From contig CAVSLM010000001.1 in NCBI GenBank assembly GCA_963728895.1, forward strand, positions 558,001 to 622,000: DNA of 64,000 bases, in the 5' to 3' direction. The notes under the pieces were generated by a model that did no database searches, was not told where the DNA came from, and saw only the letters and a list, made by a program, of their open reading frames with translations. Positions 8,276 through 17,437 of the stretch are shown piece after piece. The first letter of the stretch is position 1; every line of letters begins with the position of its first letter. This DNA is from CAVSLM01 sp963728895 (lineage in GTDB: Bacteria; Pseudomonadota; Gammaproteobacteria; JBBQDK01). The translations under genes and the position numbers were made by a program.

Positions 8276-8614
8276 ATGGGTGGCCTGCAACTCGACCAGA
8301 TTCTGGACCGGCTGGAAGCGCCCGTGCTGCCGGTCGACGTCGAAGTGGATCTTAGAGGAGTCGAGCGCAAGCGGGCGCTGCGCATCCTTCGGCGGACCAT
8401 CGAGGACGGACGCTACGGTGCGCCGGAGCGCATGCGCATCCGCATCGATACGGCCGTGCACGGGGCCGGGGAAACCCTGTTCCTGCCGGTCGGCCGCATG
8501 CTGCTGGAGGCACGGCGCCGGGGCATCGCCACGCGGCTGCTGCTCGCCTCCGGTCACGGCAGCGGCTTCTACATCTGCCTGCGGGGTGGCGAGGAAGACT
8601 GCACGAGGCTTTAA
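8276..8614 (+). CDS. Small protein of unknown function
   Basis: Predicted 112-residue soluble protein. ATG 8276 follows a purine-rich AAGGGGTGGG. It is charged, with a possible two-stranded core (MRIRIDTAVH...ATRLLLASGHGSGFYICLRGG) and no signal peptide or membrane segment. No recognised motif. Codon pattern and strand agree with the genes before it. It ends 36 bp before the convergent sat gene. Confidence 0.5.
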   Translation: MGGLQLDQILDRLEAPVLPVDVEVDLRGVERKRALRILRRTIEDGRYGAPERMRIRIDTAVHGAGETLFLPVGRMLLEARRRGIATRLLLASGHGSGFYICLRGGEEDCTRL

Positions 8615-8650
8615 CCCGGATGCACGCCCCGCCGCGCCGCCAGTGCCGTG

Positions 8651-9841
8651 TCAGTTCAGACTCTGGTAGTAGTCCATGAGAATCTTGGCGACCTCGGGTC
8701 GCGAGAACTCGGGAGGCGGTGCGATGCCGTTGCCGAGCATCTCACGAACCTTGGTGCCGGACAGCAGCACGAAGTCCTCCTTCTTGTGATCCGGCGCGTC
8801 GCGCATCATCACCACGCGGTTGAGCTTCCTGGAATAGGCGGTGTGATCGGCGCGGAAGATCTCAATCTCCAGCGCGCCCTTCGGCACGTCCTCGTCGAAA
8901 ATTGTCTGGGCGTCGAAGGCTCCATAGTAGTCGCCCACACCCGCATGATCGCGGCCGATGATGAAATGCGTGGCGCCCATGTTCTGGCGGAACACGGCAT
9001 GCAGTACCGCTTCGCGCGGTCCTGCATAGAGCATGTCGAACCCGTAACCGGTGATCATCACCGTGTTCGGCGGAAAATAGAGCTCGACCATCTTGCGGAT
9101 CGAGGCATCGCGCACCGGCGCGGGAATGTCTCCGGGCTTCAGCTGGCCGAGCAACATGTGGATCACGCAGCCGTCGGCGTTCACAGCCTCCATGGCCATT
9201 TTGCACAGCTCTTCGTGGGCACGGTGCATGGGATTGCGGGTCTGGAAGGCGACCACCCGGTCCCAGCCGCGCTCGGCGATTTCGTTGCGGATCTCCACCG
9301 CGGTGCGGAAGGTGTCGGGGAAATCGGACTGGAAGTAGCTGAAGCCCAGCACCTCGATCGGACCGGAGACGCAGTAGCTTCCGGCTGAATGGAACGTCGC
9401 CACGCCCGGGTGCGCAGGGTCGGTGGTGCGGTAGACCTTTTCGGTGATGAGCCGCAGGTCAGCTTCGCTCAGGCTTTCGATGGCCTTCACGTCCATCACC
9501 GCCAGCACCGGGTTGCCTTCGACGTTGGGATCGCGCAGGGCGATGCGGCCGGCGCCACGGATCGCGCTCACGTCCTTGGTGAGGTTGAGGATCGGCACCG
9601 GCCAGAACAGGCCGTCGGTGGTGCGCATGCTCTCGGCGACGCTGAGGGCGTCGGCGCGATTCATGAAACCCGGCAGCGGATTGAAGTAGCCGCCGCCGAG
9701 CATAACCGCATTGGCCGCGGCGGCGGAGTTGAGCAGCAGGGAAGGCAGCGTTTCCGCTTCGTGCAGCAGTTGGTGATGCCGGTCCGAATCGTAGACGAAC
9801 AGCGGCTGCAGGGTTTCAGACCCATGCGGTTTGATCATCAT
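8651..9841 (-). CDS. sat: ATP sulfurylase, dissimilatory type
   Basis: Sulfate adenylyltransferase of 396 residues, single-domain Sat. It shows the ATP-binding FQTRNPMHRAHEEL and the second-site GRDHAGVG, and ends SRPEVAKILMDYYQSLN. Overall it closely follows the Sat of purple sulfur bacteria, where the enzyme runs towards ATP plus sulfate from adenylylsulfate in sulfite oxidation. Two ATG codons are adjacent (9841 and 9838); with GGAG just upstream the inner one has better spacing. No APS kinase is fused and aprAB are not in the window. Divergent from the gene at 10327. Confidence 0.95.
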   Translation of the reverse strand: MMIKPHGSETLQPLFVYDSDRHHQLLHEAETLPSLLLNSAAAANAVMLGGGYFNPLPGFMNRADALSVAESMRTTDGLFWPVPILNLTKDVSAIRGAGRIALRDPNVEGNPVLAVMDVKAIESLSEADLRLITEKVYRTTDPAHPGVATFHSAGSYCVSGPIEVLGFSYFQSDFPDTFRTAVEIRNEIAERGWDRVVAFQTRNPMHRAHEELCKMAMEAVNADGCVIHMLLGQLKPGDIPAPVRDASIRKMVELYFPPNTVMITGYGFDMLYAGPREAVLHAVFRQNMGATHFIIGRDHAGVGDYYGAFDAQTIFDEDVPKGALEIEIFRADHTAYSRKLNRVVMMRDAPDHKKEDFVLLSGTKVREMLGNGIAPPPEFSRPEVAKILMDYYQSLN

Positions 9842-10326
9842 GTTCTCCTCTACCTAATGCGACGGGCTGGCCCGGGTCAGGCGCCGCATGGTACCGGAAA
9901 CCGGCGCGGAATTCCCGCCCTTCACCTGGGGTATTGCATCGCCCGCGGCGCATGCCGTATGCGCCCGCGCGCGCTGAACGCCGGAGATTGCGACGGCGGA
10001 TCGACGTTCCAGCAGCGCCAGGGCGCGCGCCACGCGCACTCGCGGGGTCTCATCCGCAACCCGTTCGAGGGGTGCATTCCCGCACGCGCCTGCGGGCAGG
10101 CAGCATGGTCGAGGTTGCGGCTCGTGCGTTCGCTCTGCCCCGCGGAGCCGATTGCGCTTCGTATTGATCCTCCACCTGCGAAAGTCCCTGGAAGTACCGG
10201 ATATGCTGTGTATCATTTGCGCCCCGTACACCCCGGCGCCAGCTCTGCGAGGCACACTCCTTGCTATGGCACGGGTGCGTCAAAGCGCCGTTGCAAGAAG
10301 CAAATGTGAACTTAGGGAGAGTTCCG
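9842..10326. other. 485-bp gap between divergent genes
   Basis: Space between sat and the gene at 10327. It must carry both promoters, but no convincing -35/-10 pair, operator or hairpin could be fixed. The open frames here are Arg/Ala-rich and look like chance. Confidence 0.5.
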
Positions 10327-11460
10327 ATGGAGGACAGGGTGATGCGCGATCAGGCGGCTGCTCGCTCGGCATTGCGTGACCCATGGGTAGCGCTGCGCCC
10401 GCCGGCGCCACGGCCTGGTCCGGGCAAGGCGCCTCGATCCGCATCCCGCCCCACCGGCCCACGACTCTGCAGCGTGGTGCTGGCGAGCGCTTTCCTGCTT
10501 TGCCTGTCGTGCGGCGTGGCGCGGGCGGCGGCCGGTGCCGCGACGAGCGATACGCCGGCCGGGCAGCCGCAAGCACTTTTCCGGCCTTGCGATACCCCGT
10601 CCGAAGGCGACGGCTGGCTGGACCGCGCACACGAGTACGTGAGCGAGAAGCTCTGCGAGCCGGTGGCGTGGTTCGATGACTTTTTCGGAGACGAACGCTT
10701 CGTGCAGGAGTCGCCGCGTTCGTTCGCGCGCCTGACCAACGAGATGCGCTGGAGCGACTCCGACGGCTTCAGCTATCGCGCGCGTGTCAATGCCAGCGTG
10801 CGCCTGCCCAAGGCCTCGCGCCGGCTGCGCCTGGTGATTGCAGGGGAAAACGAGGAAGATCCCACGCGGTTACTTCCGCGCTCTGCGGTCGATCCCAGCC
10901 TCGATCCGACGCGTACCCAGCGCCAGGTGAACGTGGGGTTCCGTTACTACATTCTGGAAAGTGCCAAGTCGAATTTCAGCCTGAGCGCATACTTCACACC
11001 CAAAGTTCAGGGGCGCTATCGCTATGCACATCCCATCGGCGGTGCGTCGCTGTGGCGCTTCACCCAGACCGCCTTCTGGAGCGGAGGGGACGGTTTCGGC
11101 GAGACTTCCCTGCTGGACCTGGAACGGGTGCTGGATGAGCGTACGCTGCTGCGCTGGAGCAATGCTGCAACGGTGTCCGAGGAGAGCGACGGTACGGAAT
11201 GGGGTTCGGAGCTGAGCCTGTTCCATCAGTTCACCGCCAAGAGCGGCCTTTTGACTTCGGTCGGCGTCGCCGGTGTCACAGACCCGAACACCCGGCCCAC
11301 GGACTATCGCATTGCCACGCGTTTCCGGCGCAACTTCTATCGGCCGTGGCTGTTCTACGAAGTGGAGCCGGAAGTGCGTTGGCCCCGGGAGGAGGACGGC
11401 AGCCGGGATGCGGTGCCGGCCATCACCCTGCGCTTGGAACTGGACTTCGGGGCACACTGA
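10327..11460 (+). CDS. Exported, probably outer-membrane beta-rich protein
   Basis: Predicted 377-residue protein; ATG 10327 follows GGGAGAG, and a second ATG at 10342 is possible. After an unusually long basic start there is a hydrophobic stretch (SVVLASAFLLCLSCGVARA, about 50-68) that can serve as a signal peptide. The mature part has alternating beta-strand patterns ending in aromatic residues (SYRARVNASVRL, VGFRYYILESAKSNFSLSAY, ITLRLELDF), as in outer-membrane barrels. The last residues do not end in Phe, so the barrel call is tentative. The family is unknown. Confidence 0.6.
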   Translation: MEDRVMRDQAAARSALRDPWVALRPPAPRPGPGKAPRSASRPTGPRLCSVVLASAFLLCLSCGVARAAAGAATSDTPAGQPQALFRPCDTPSEGDGWLDRAHEYVSEKLCEPVAWFDDFFGDERFVQESPRSFARLTNEMRWSDSDGFSYRARVNASVRLPKASRRLRLVIAGENEEDPTRLLPRSAVDPSLDPTRTQRQVNVGFRYYILESAKSNFSLSAYFTPKVQGRYRYAHPIGGASLWRFTQTAFWSGGDGFGETSLLDLERVLDERTLLRWSNAATVSEESDGTEWGSELSLFHQFTAKSGLLTSVGVAGVTDPNTRPTDYRIATRFRRNFYRPWLFYEVEPEVRWPREEDGSRDAVPAITLRLELDFGAH

Positions 11461-11493
11461 GCGTGCTCCCCGGAGGGTGGGATGGGATGCGGG

Positions 11494-12087
11494 CTAGCAG
11501 CCGGCGCAGGACAACTTCTGTTCCATGCGCGCGAGCAGGCCCCCGATGCCTTCCTTCTGCACGATCTCCTGATAGCTCAGGCGGTAGTTGCTGATCAGGC
11601 TCACGCCCTCGACCACGACGTCGTAAATCCACCACTGCCCGTCCTTCAGGCGCGTGCGGTAGGTGACCGGAATCGGCTTGGTGGGAGTGACGATCTGGGT
11701 GTCCACCTGGGCATAGCCGGGCTTGACGATGCGCTGCTCGAGATACTCCACGTACTCGTTGGTGTACTCCTCGACCATGGAGAAATAGGTCTGTTGCAGC
11801 ATGCGCCGATAGAGCTCGACGAAGCGCGTGCGCTCCTCAGGACTCACCTGGCGCCAGCTCTGCGCCAGCGTGCGCTGGGCCATGGCGCCGAAATCGAAAC
11901 GCTGGTCGATCAGCGTGCTGATCCGCTCGCGCTTCAGCGTCGCCGTCATCCCGGGGTCCTTGAGCACGGCCACGATGGGATCGAGCGTGGCGCGGATCTG
12001 CTCCTCGGGCGTGGTGGTGCCGGCGGACGCGGCGCCCAGCAGCGCCAGCGCGGTGAACAGCATGATGAAAGGCTTGTAGATGCGCAT
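11494..12087 (-). CDS. mlaC: MlaC periplasmic phospholipid-binding protein
   Basis: A 197-residue protein with a signal peptide (MRIYKPFIMLFTALALLGAASA) and the MlaC/Ttg2D fold: RISTLIDQRFDFGAMAQRTL, then VDTQIVTPTKPIPVTYR and DGQWWIYDVVVEGVSLI. MlaC ferries phospholipids across the periplasm between the inner-membrane MlaFED complex and the outer membrane. It is the last gene of mlaFEDC, 19 bp after mlaD. No mlaB follows, although many operons have one. Confidence 0.92.
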   Translation of the reverse strand: MRIYKPFIMLFTALALLGAASAGTTTPEEQIRATLDPIVAVLKDPGMTATLKRERISTLIDQRFDFGAMAQRTLAQSWRQVSPEERTRFVELYRRMLQQTYFSMVEEYTNEYVEYLEQRIVKPGYAQVDTQIVTPTKPIPVTYRTRLKDGQWWIYDVVVEGVSLISNYRLSYQEIVQKEGIGGLLARMEQKLSCAGC

Positions 12088-12106
12088 GACTACCCCCTGT
12101 ACCGAT

Positions 12107-12565
12107 TCATGGTTTCTTCTTGTCCGACTCGAACATGTACTTGCTGATGAGCTCCTCGATATTGATGGAGGCCTCGGTGTCGATGATCTGCCCGCCGTCT
12201 TCCAGGTACTCGTCGGCGCCGCCCGGCGTGAGCTTCACGTAGCGGTCCCCGAGTATGCCGGATGTGCGGATCGAGGCGATGCTGTCTTCCTGGATGCGTA
12301 CCGTGCGCGGCAGCGACAGGTACACCACGGACTGGTACTGCTGCGGGTCCAGCTCGATACGAGTCACCTTGCCGACGCGAACGCCGGCGACCTCGACGTA
12401 GGCGCCCTGCTTGAGTCCGGAAGTCGAGCTGAAACGCGCCTGCAGCGTGTATGTGCCGTCGTCGAGGACTCCGACGTCGCCGAGTTTCACTGCGAGATAG
12501 AACAGACTGCCGAGCCCGGCAAGCAGAAAAAGACCTACGGCGAATTCCACGTTGAGGCGTTTCAT
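12107..12565 (-). CDS. mlaD: MlaD MCE-domain protein
   Basis: A 152-residue protein anchored by one N-terminal membrane helix (VGLFLLAGLGSLFYLAV), followed by a single MCE domain (FSSTSGLKQGAYVEVAGVRV, then IRTSGILGDRYVKLTPGG). MlaD forms a hexameric ring on MlaE through which phospholipids pass. The start is ATG 12565 (MKRLNVEF); a longer frame to 12592 adds nine residues unlike the family. It ends in a lysine-rich tail. It lies between mlaE and mlaC on the minus strand. Confidence 0.92.
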   Translation of the reverse strand: MKRLNVEFAVGLFLLAGLGSLFYLAVKLGDVGVLDDGTYTLQARFSSTSGLKQGAYVEVAGVRVGKVTRIELDPQQYQSVVYLSLPRTVRIQEDSIASIRTSGILGDRYVKLTPGGADEYLEDGGQIIDTEASINIEELISKYMFESDKKKP

Positions 12566-12595
12566 GACGTCTTCTCCGGAGGGCTCCGGCAAAAG

Positions 12596-13387
12596 TCAGA
12601 GCATAACGGCGCTGATCAGGTAATCTGCAATCAGTACCGCGACTGTGGAAAGTACTACCGACTGCGTGGTGATGCGGCTCACACCTTCGGCCCCGAATGC
12701 CCCGGCGCGGTCGCGATGCAGCAAGAACCCCTTGGCGGCGGCCAGCCATACGATGAGCAGCCCGAAGGCCAGGGACTTCACCAGTCCCATCTGCAGATCG
12801 TGCCAGACGACCGTGTCGTACATGCCCTGGAAATAGGCGCCTTCGCCGAGGCCGAACAGGACCACTCCGACGAACCAGCCGCCGAGGATGCCGACCAGAT
12901 CGAATATGCTGGTGAGCAGTGGAAGCGCTATGACGCCTGCCACCAGCTTCGGTGCCGCCACCAGGCGGTAGGGGTCGATGGCCATGCATTCCAGCGCATC
13001 GATCTGCTGCTCGCTGCGCATGATGCCGATCTCGGCGCAGATCGCCGAGCCGGCACGGCCGATCACCACCAGCGCGGTGAGCACCGGTCCCAGCTCGCGG
13101 ATCAGGCCCAGCGCGACCGCCGATCCCAGCAGCGACACCGAGCCAAAGCGCACCAGGGTATCGTAGAACTGCAGGGCGACCACCATTCCGGTGAAGGTGC
13201 CGGCAACCAGGATGACCAGCACCGAGCGCGCGCCGATGAAGTGGATCTGACGGAGGATGGCACCCCAGGGATAGGGTGGTGTGAAAACGCGACCCAGAGT
13301 CGCGGCCAGGAATACACCGAGCATTCCGGCCTGCGAGACGAAATGCAGGAACTGATCGCCGAGCGCCTCGACCAGGCGGCGGATCAT
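12596..13387 (-). CDS. mlaE: MlaE permease of the phospholipid ABC transporter
   Basis: Integral-membrane permease of 263 residues with the MlaE hallmarks: TFTGMVVALQFYDTL, LIRELGPVLTALVVIGRAGS and CAEIGIMRSEQQIDALECM. It works with the MlaF ATPase. ATG 13387 (MIRRLVEALGD) gives the family's usual length; an alternative ATG at 13450 (MPDSDAS) overlaps the end of mlaF and would add 21 residues. Several membrane spans are evident. It sits between mlaF and mlaD. Confidence 0.92.
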   Translation of the reverse strand: MIRRLVEALGDQFLHFVSQAGMLGVFLAATLGRVFTPPYPWGAILRQIHFIGARSVLVILVAGTFTGMVVALQFYDTLVRFGSVSLLGSAVALGLIRELGPVLTALVVIGRAGSAICAEIGIMRSEQQIDALECMAIDPYRLVAAPKLVAGVIALPLLTSIFDLVGILGGWFVGVVLFGLGEGAYFQGMYDTVVWHDLQMGLVKSLAFGLLIVWLAAAKGFLLHRDRAGAFGAEGVSRITTQSVVLSTVAVLIADYLISAVML

Positions 13388-13442
13388 CGGGAGGCTCCCG
13401 CGCGCAATGGCGCGCGCAGCGAAGCGCCCGCTGGCGTCGGAA

Positions 13443-14246
13443 TCAGGCATGTTGCACGAGACGGCGGAAATAGGCGTCCGGGTCCAGGGCGTCACGCCGC
13501 GGCCTGCGGTTGAGCAGGTCCTGCACGCGCGCATTGTCGGTGCGCCGCACTTCATCCACGGTGCCGCTGATGACGGTCCTGCCCTGGTCGAGAATCGTGA
13601 TCCGGTCGGCGATCTTGAAGGCGCTCTCCAGCTCGTGGGATACCACCACGATGGTCATGCGCAGCGCATCGCGCAGGCGCAGGATGAGCTCGTCCAGCTC
13701 CACCGAGACGACAGGGTCGAGCCCGGCCGAGGGCTCGTCGAAGAACAGCAGCTTGGGGTCCATGATCAGCGCGCGGGCAAGTCCGGCGCGTTTCAGCATG
13801 CCGCCCGAGAGCTGGGCGGGCATGAGCTGCTCGCTTCCCGCCAGATTCACCATCTCCAGTTTCAGGCGGGTCATGATGCGGATGGTGTCCTCTTCGAGCG
13901 CGGTGTGCTGGCGCAGCGGCAGCTGCACGTTCTCGCCTACGCTCATGGAGCTGAACAGTGCACCGCCCTGGAAGGCCACTCCGATGTTGCGGCGCAGGCG
14001 ATAGAGCGCACGGCGTCCGATGCGCGTCAGGTCCTCGCCAAGCAGCCGGATACGGCCGGAGGTGGGGCGGTTCAGGCCGAGCATGTGGCGCAGCAGCGTG
14101 CTCTTGCCCGAGCCGCTGCCGCCCATGATTACCTGGATCTCCCCACGCTGCACCGTGAGGTCGACACCGTCGAGGACCTTGTGCTCACCGTAATGGGTGA
14201 CGAGGGCCTCGACTTCCACGACCTTCTCGACGGCGTGTTCTGGCAT
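13443..14246 (-). CDS. mlaF: MlaF ATPase of the phospholipid ABC transporter
   Basis: ABC ATPase of 267 residues: Walker A GGSGSGKST, Q-loop FQGGALF, signature LSGGM, Walker B LLFFDEPSAGLD and H-loop VVSHE. With mlaE, mlaD and mlaC downstream it forms the retrograde phospholipid transport system that keeps the outer membrane asymmetric. ATG 14246 (MPEHAVEK) fits the family; the frame continues 24 codons upstream without similarity. First gene of the operon. Confidence 0.93.
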   Translation of the reverse strand: MPEHAVEKVVEVEALVTHYGEHKVLDGVDLTVQRGEIQVIMGGSGSGKSTLLRHMLGLNRPTSGRIRLLGEDLTRIGRRALYRLRRNIGVAFQGGALFSSMSVGENVQLPLRQHTALEEDTIRIMTRLKLEMVNLAGSEQLMPAQLSGGMLKRAGLARALIMDPKLLFFDEPSAGLDPVVSVELDELILRLRDALRMTIVVVSHELESAFKIADRITILDQGRTVISGTVDEVRRTDNARVQDLLNRRPRRDALDPDAYFRRLVQHA

Positions 14247-14531
14247 ACGCGATCGGTTCCTGCTGCAGAGCGGGACTGTTTTCGACAGCAGCGACGGGGG
14301 CTGAAGGCGGGCGGGCACACAGGGTGCACTGCGGTCGCAATCGCGCCGGCGGCGGCGATGTTCCCACGGGTGGCTCGTTTACCGCATGCGGTTCGTTCGC
14401 CAGGGACAGTGATCGGAGTTTGCGCGGCACGGCGTGGGCCGTAACGGTGGGGAGGGTTGACCTTGGCGGCGCTGTCGCCCGGATCGATTCCCGGGCGCGC
14501 GCCAGCCACAGTCGTGGCAGAGCGGATTCCG

Positions 14532-16883
14532 TCAGCCCACCGAGCGTGCCCGCTCGCCGAGGCGCTCGGCGAGCGGGGGAATGGCGGCGGCGAGCACCTC
14601 CTCGATGCGCTGTGCGAACACGAACTCCATGCTCTTGCGCGCGCTTTCGGGCAGCTCGCGCAAGTCCTTCTCGTTCTGCGCCGGAAGGATCACCCGCCGC
14701 AGCCCGGCGCGGCGCGCCGCGAGCACCTTTTCCTTGATGCCGCCCACGGGAAGCACCAGCCCGGTGAGCGTGATCTCGCCGGTCATGGCGGTGTCGGGGC
14801 GTACCGGATGGTTGGTATAGAGCGAGGCGAGCGCCGTGGCGATGGTCACTCCGGCGGACGGACCGTCCTTGGGGATGGCGCCGGCGGGAACGTGGATGTG
14901 CACGCCGTTGCCCGTGCGGTCGATGCCGAGCTCGGCGCCGTGCGAGATCAGGAAATTCTGCGCCGCCCGGGCCGATTCCTGCATGACGTTGCCGAGCTGC
15001 CCGGTGAGGGTGAGCTTCTCTCCCTCGGGCAGCTGGATGGCCTCGATGTAGAGCACGTCGCCGCCGGCTTCCGTCCAGGCGAGGCCGGTGGCGACGCCGG
15101 GTGGAAGCTGCTTGCGTGCCTCTTCCATGAAGAAGCGCGGCGGACCGAGCAGCTCCGGCAGCAGCTCGGGCGTGATCGGACTGAGCGGTGTACCGCCCTC
15201 CGCCTGGCGCAGCGCCACCTTGCGCGCCAGACGGCCGAGCATGCGTTCCAGCTCGCGTACTCCGGCCTCGCGCGTGTAGCGGTTGATGACTGCCAGCAGC
15301 GCCGGCTCCGGCACCGCGAACTGCTCCTCCGTGAGTCCCGCCTGCTCGCGTTGGCGTTGCAGCAGGTAACGGCGTGCGATTTCGAGCTTCTCCTCGTCGG
15401 TGTAGCCGCTGAGGCGCAGGGTCTCCATACGGTCCAACAGCGGACTCGGTATCGTGTCGAGCGTGTTGGCGGTGGTGATGAAGAACGCCTTGGAAAGATC
15501 GAAGGGCAGGTCCAGGTAGTTGTCGCGAAATTCGAAGTTCTGTGCCGGATCGAGGATCTCCAGCAGCGCCGAGGCGGGATCGCCACGGAAATCGCGCCCC
15601 AGCTTGTCGATCTCATCGAGCATCAGCAGTGGATTGCGCGCACCCGCGCGCCGTATGGCCTGGATGATGCGCCCCGGCATGGCGCCGATGTAGGTGCGCC
15701 GGTGCCCGCGCAGCTCCGCCTCGTCATGCAGTCCGCCCAGACTGAAACGCTCGAAGCGCCGGCCCAGGGCGCGGGCGATGGACCGGCCGAGGGAGGTCTT
15801 GCCGACGCCCGGCGGTCCCACGAAGCACAGGATGGGGGCCTTGGCGTCCGGATTGAGCTTGAGCACGGCAAGATGCTCGAGTATGCGTTCCTTGATCTCC
15901 GTGAGCCCGTAATGGTCCTCATCGAGGATGCGCCGCGCGCGGGCCAGATCGAGATTATCTTCAGTGAGCCGGTTCCAGGGCAGCTCCAGCACCAGCTCGA
16001 GGTAGCTGCGCGTCACCTGGTGGTCCGGTGACGCCGCAGGTATGCGTTCCAGGCGCGAAAGCTCGCGCTCGGCCTCCCGACGCACCGCTTCGGGCAGATC
16101 CGCCTGCTCCAGCTGCTCGCGCAGGGAGGTGATCTCGGCCGACTCGGGGCTCTTCTCGCCAAGTTCCTGCTGGATGGCGCGCATCTGCTGGCGCAGCAGG
16201 TATTCGCGCTGCTCGCGTCCCATCTCCGACTCGACCTGGCCCGCGATCTCCTTGCGTACCTTCAGCACCTGAAGCTCGTGCAACAGGTACTCGTGCATGA
16301 GCTTCATGGCCTGCGAGCGCGAGGAGGCCTCGAGCAGGGTCTGGGCGCGCTGCAGGTCCAGACCGATCATGGCGCCCAGCAGGTAGACCAGATGCATGGG
16401 ATCGCGCATGCGTTGCGCCAGCAGCTGCAGGTCCATCTCCGCGACCGGCTGGGCCTGGCTCTGGTACTGCAGCGCAAGGCTCATCAGCTCGCGCTGCAGT
16501 GCTTCGGTTTCGGCGCTGTGCTCCTCGGGCAGCGGCGCCGGACGAATGCGCCCGCGCAGAAAAGGCTCCGACTGCTCCAGGTCCACCAGCTCAATGCGCT
16601 CCACACCTTGCAGGATCACCTCGATGGTCTCGTCGGAACGTGCCATGCGCTTGATCACGGCGCGCGTCCCGATGGTGTACAGATCGTCGCGACCCGGATG
16701 CTCCACGGCAGCATCCTTCTGCGAGATGACCGCAGCGACCTTGTCCGCAGTCGCAAGGGCGGCCTCCAGTCCGGCGATCGACACGGCACGGCCCGCCGAG
16801 AATGGGCCGAGCATCAGCGGGAACAGCACGGAATTGCGCAGCGGGAAGATCGGCACGCTCTGCAGCTCGGCGCCGGCGGTCAT
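14532..16883 (-). CDS. lon: ATP-dependent protease Lon (LonA)
   Basis: A 783-residue LonA protease. The N-terminal substrate-recognition domain runs to about 300, the AAA module has Walker A GPPGVGKT (356-363) and Walker B LLMLDEIDK, and the protease domain has catalytic Ser676 in PKDGPSAG and the partner Lys near 719 (GGIKEKVL). Start ATG 16883 overlaps the TGA of the small heat-shock gene (ATGA), which fixes the start and couples translation. It degrades misfolded and regulatory proteins. Full length, no oddities. Confidence 0.95.
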   Translation of the reverse strand: MTAGAELQSVPIFPLRNSVLFPLMLGPFSAGRAVSIAGLEAALATADKVAAVISQKDAAVEHPGRDDLYTIGTRAVIKRMARSDETIEVILQGVERIELVDLEQSEPFLRGRIRPAPLPEEHSAETEALQRELMSLALQYQSQAQPVAEMDLQLLAQRMRDPMHLVYLLGAMIGLDLQRAQTLLEASSRSQAMKLMHEYLLHELQVLKVRKEIAGQVESEMGREQREYLLRQQMRAIQQELGEKSPESAEITSLREQLEQADLPEAVRREAERELSRLERIPAASPDHQVTRSYLELVLELPWNRLTEDNLDLARARRILDEDHYGLTEIKERILEHLAVLKLNPDAKAPILCFVGPPGVGKTSLGRSIARALGRRFERFSLGGLHDEAELRGHRRTYIGAMPGRIIQAIRRAGARNPLLMLDEIDKLGRDFRGDPASALLEILDPAQNFEFRDNYLDLPFDLSKAFFITTANTLDTIPSPLLDRMETLRLSGYTDEEKLEIARRYLLQRQREQAGLTEEQFAVPEPALLAVINRYTREAGVRELERMLGRLARKVALRQAEGGTPLSPITPELLPELLGPPRFFMEEARKQLPPGVATGLAWTEAGGDVLYIEAIQLPEGEKLTLTGQLGNVMQESARAAQNFLISHGAELGIDRTGNGVHIHVPAGAIPKDGPSAGVTIATALASLYTNHPVRPDTAMTGEITLTGLVLPVGGIKEKVLAARRAGLRRVILPAQNEKDLRELPESARKSMEFVFAQRIEEVLAAAIPPLAERLGERARSVG

Positions 16884-17257
16884 GGATGGGTGGCCTCCGT
16901 GAGCACGCGCACCAGAAGCATGCCCTGCCGGAACTCGGTGAGGATGCGTGCCTGCTCGAGGCGGAAGGGGAGCTCCAGCGTGCGCTCGAACGCCGTGTAG
17001 GCAATCTCCAGGGAGTGGAAGCGGCAGCCTTCGGTGAGATCCAGATCGTAGCGCATGCCGCGCACCGTAAGCAGACGGTCGCTGACGTGCACCGACACGT
17101 CCTGCGGCCGTACGCCGGCGAGCTCCATCTTGACCAGCCAGCCTTCCCGGGTTCGGTAGACGTCTGTCGGCGGTCGCCAGTGCTCCGGCTGGAGCACCGC
17201 TCGACGGGACACGTGAAGCTTGCGCGTCAGTTGCAACAGATCGTCGTCGCTGGACAT
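16880..17257 (-). CDS. Small heat-shock protein (Hsp20 / alpha-crystallin)
   Basis: Chaperone of 125 residues with an alpha-crystallin-type domain: WRPPTDVYRTREGWLVKMEL, VRPQDVSVHVSDRLLTVRG, and a closing strand FRQGMLLVRV. The N-terminal arm is short and a C-terminal IxI motif is not seen. The gene overlaps lon by four bases, a chaperone-protease pair probably made from one transcript. No clear heat-shock promoter was identified above 17257. Confidence 0.85.
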   Translation of the reverse strand: MSSDDDLLQLTRKLHVSRRAVLQPEHWRPPTDVYRTREGWLVKMELAGVRPQDVSVHVSDRLLTVRGMRYDLDLTEGCRFHSLEIAYTAFERTLELPFRLEQARILTEFRQGMLLVRVLTEATHP

Positions 17258-17437
17258 TCCGCTCTCTCGTGTGCCGAGCGCTGTATGGCACCAGCATGCT
17301 GCAGGGTCCGGCGCCGGAGTGCGGGCACACGCGCCCGCGCATAGCCCTTGGATGAGTTTAGTCGAACTGTCCCGGCGGCAACACCTGCAGTAGTTGCGTC
17401 GCATGACGGGCCCGGGTTAGGTTTGCGGCCCTCGGGC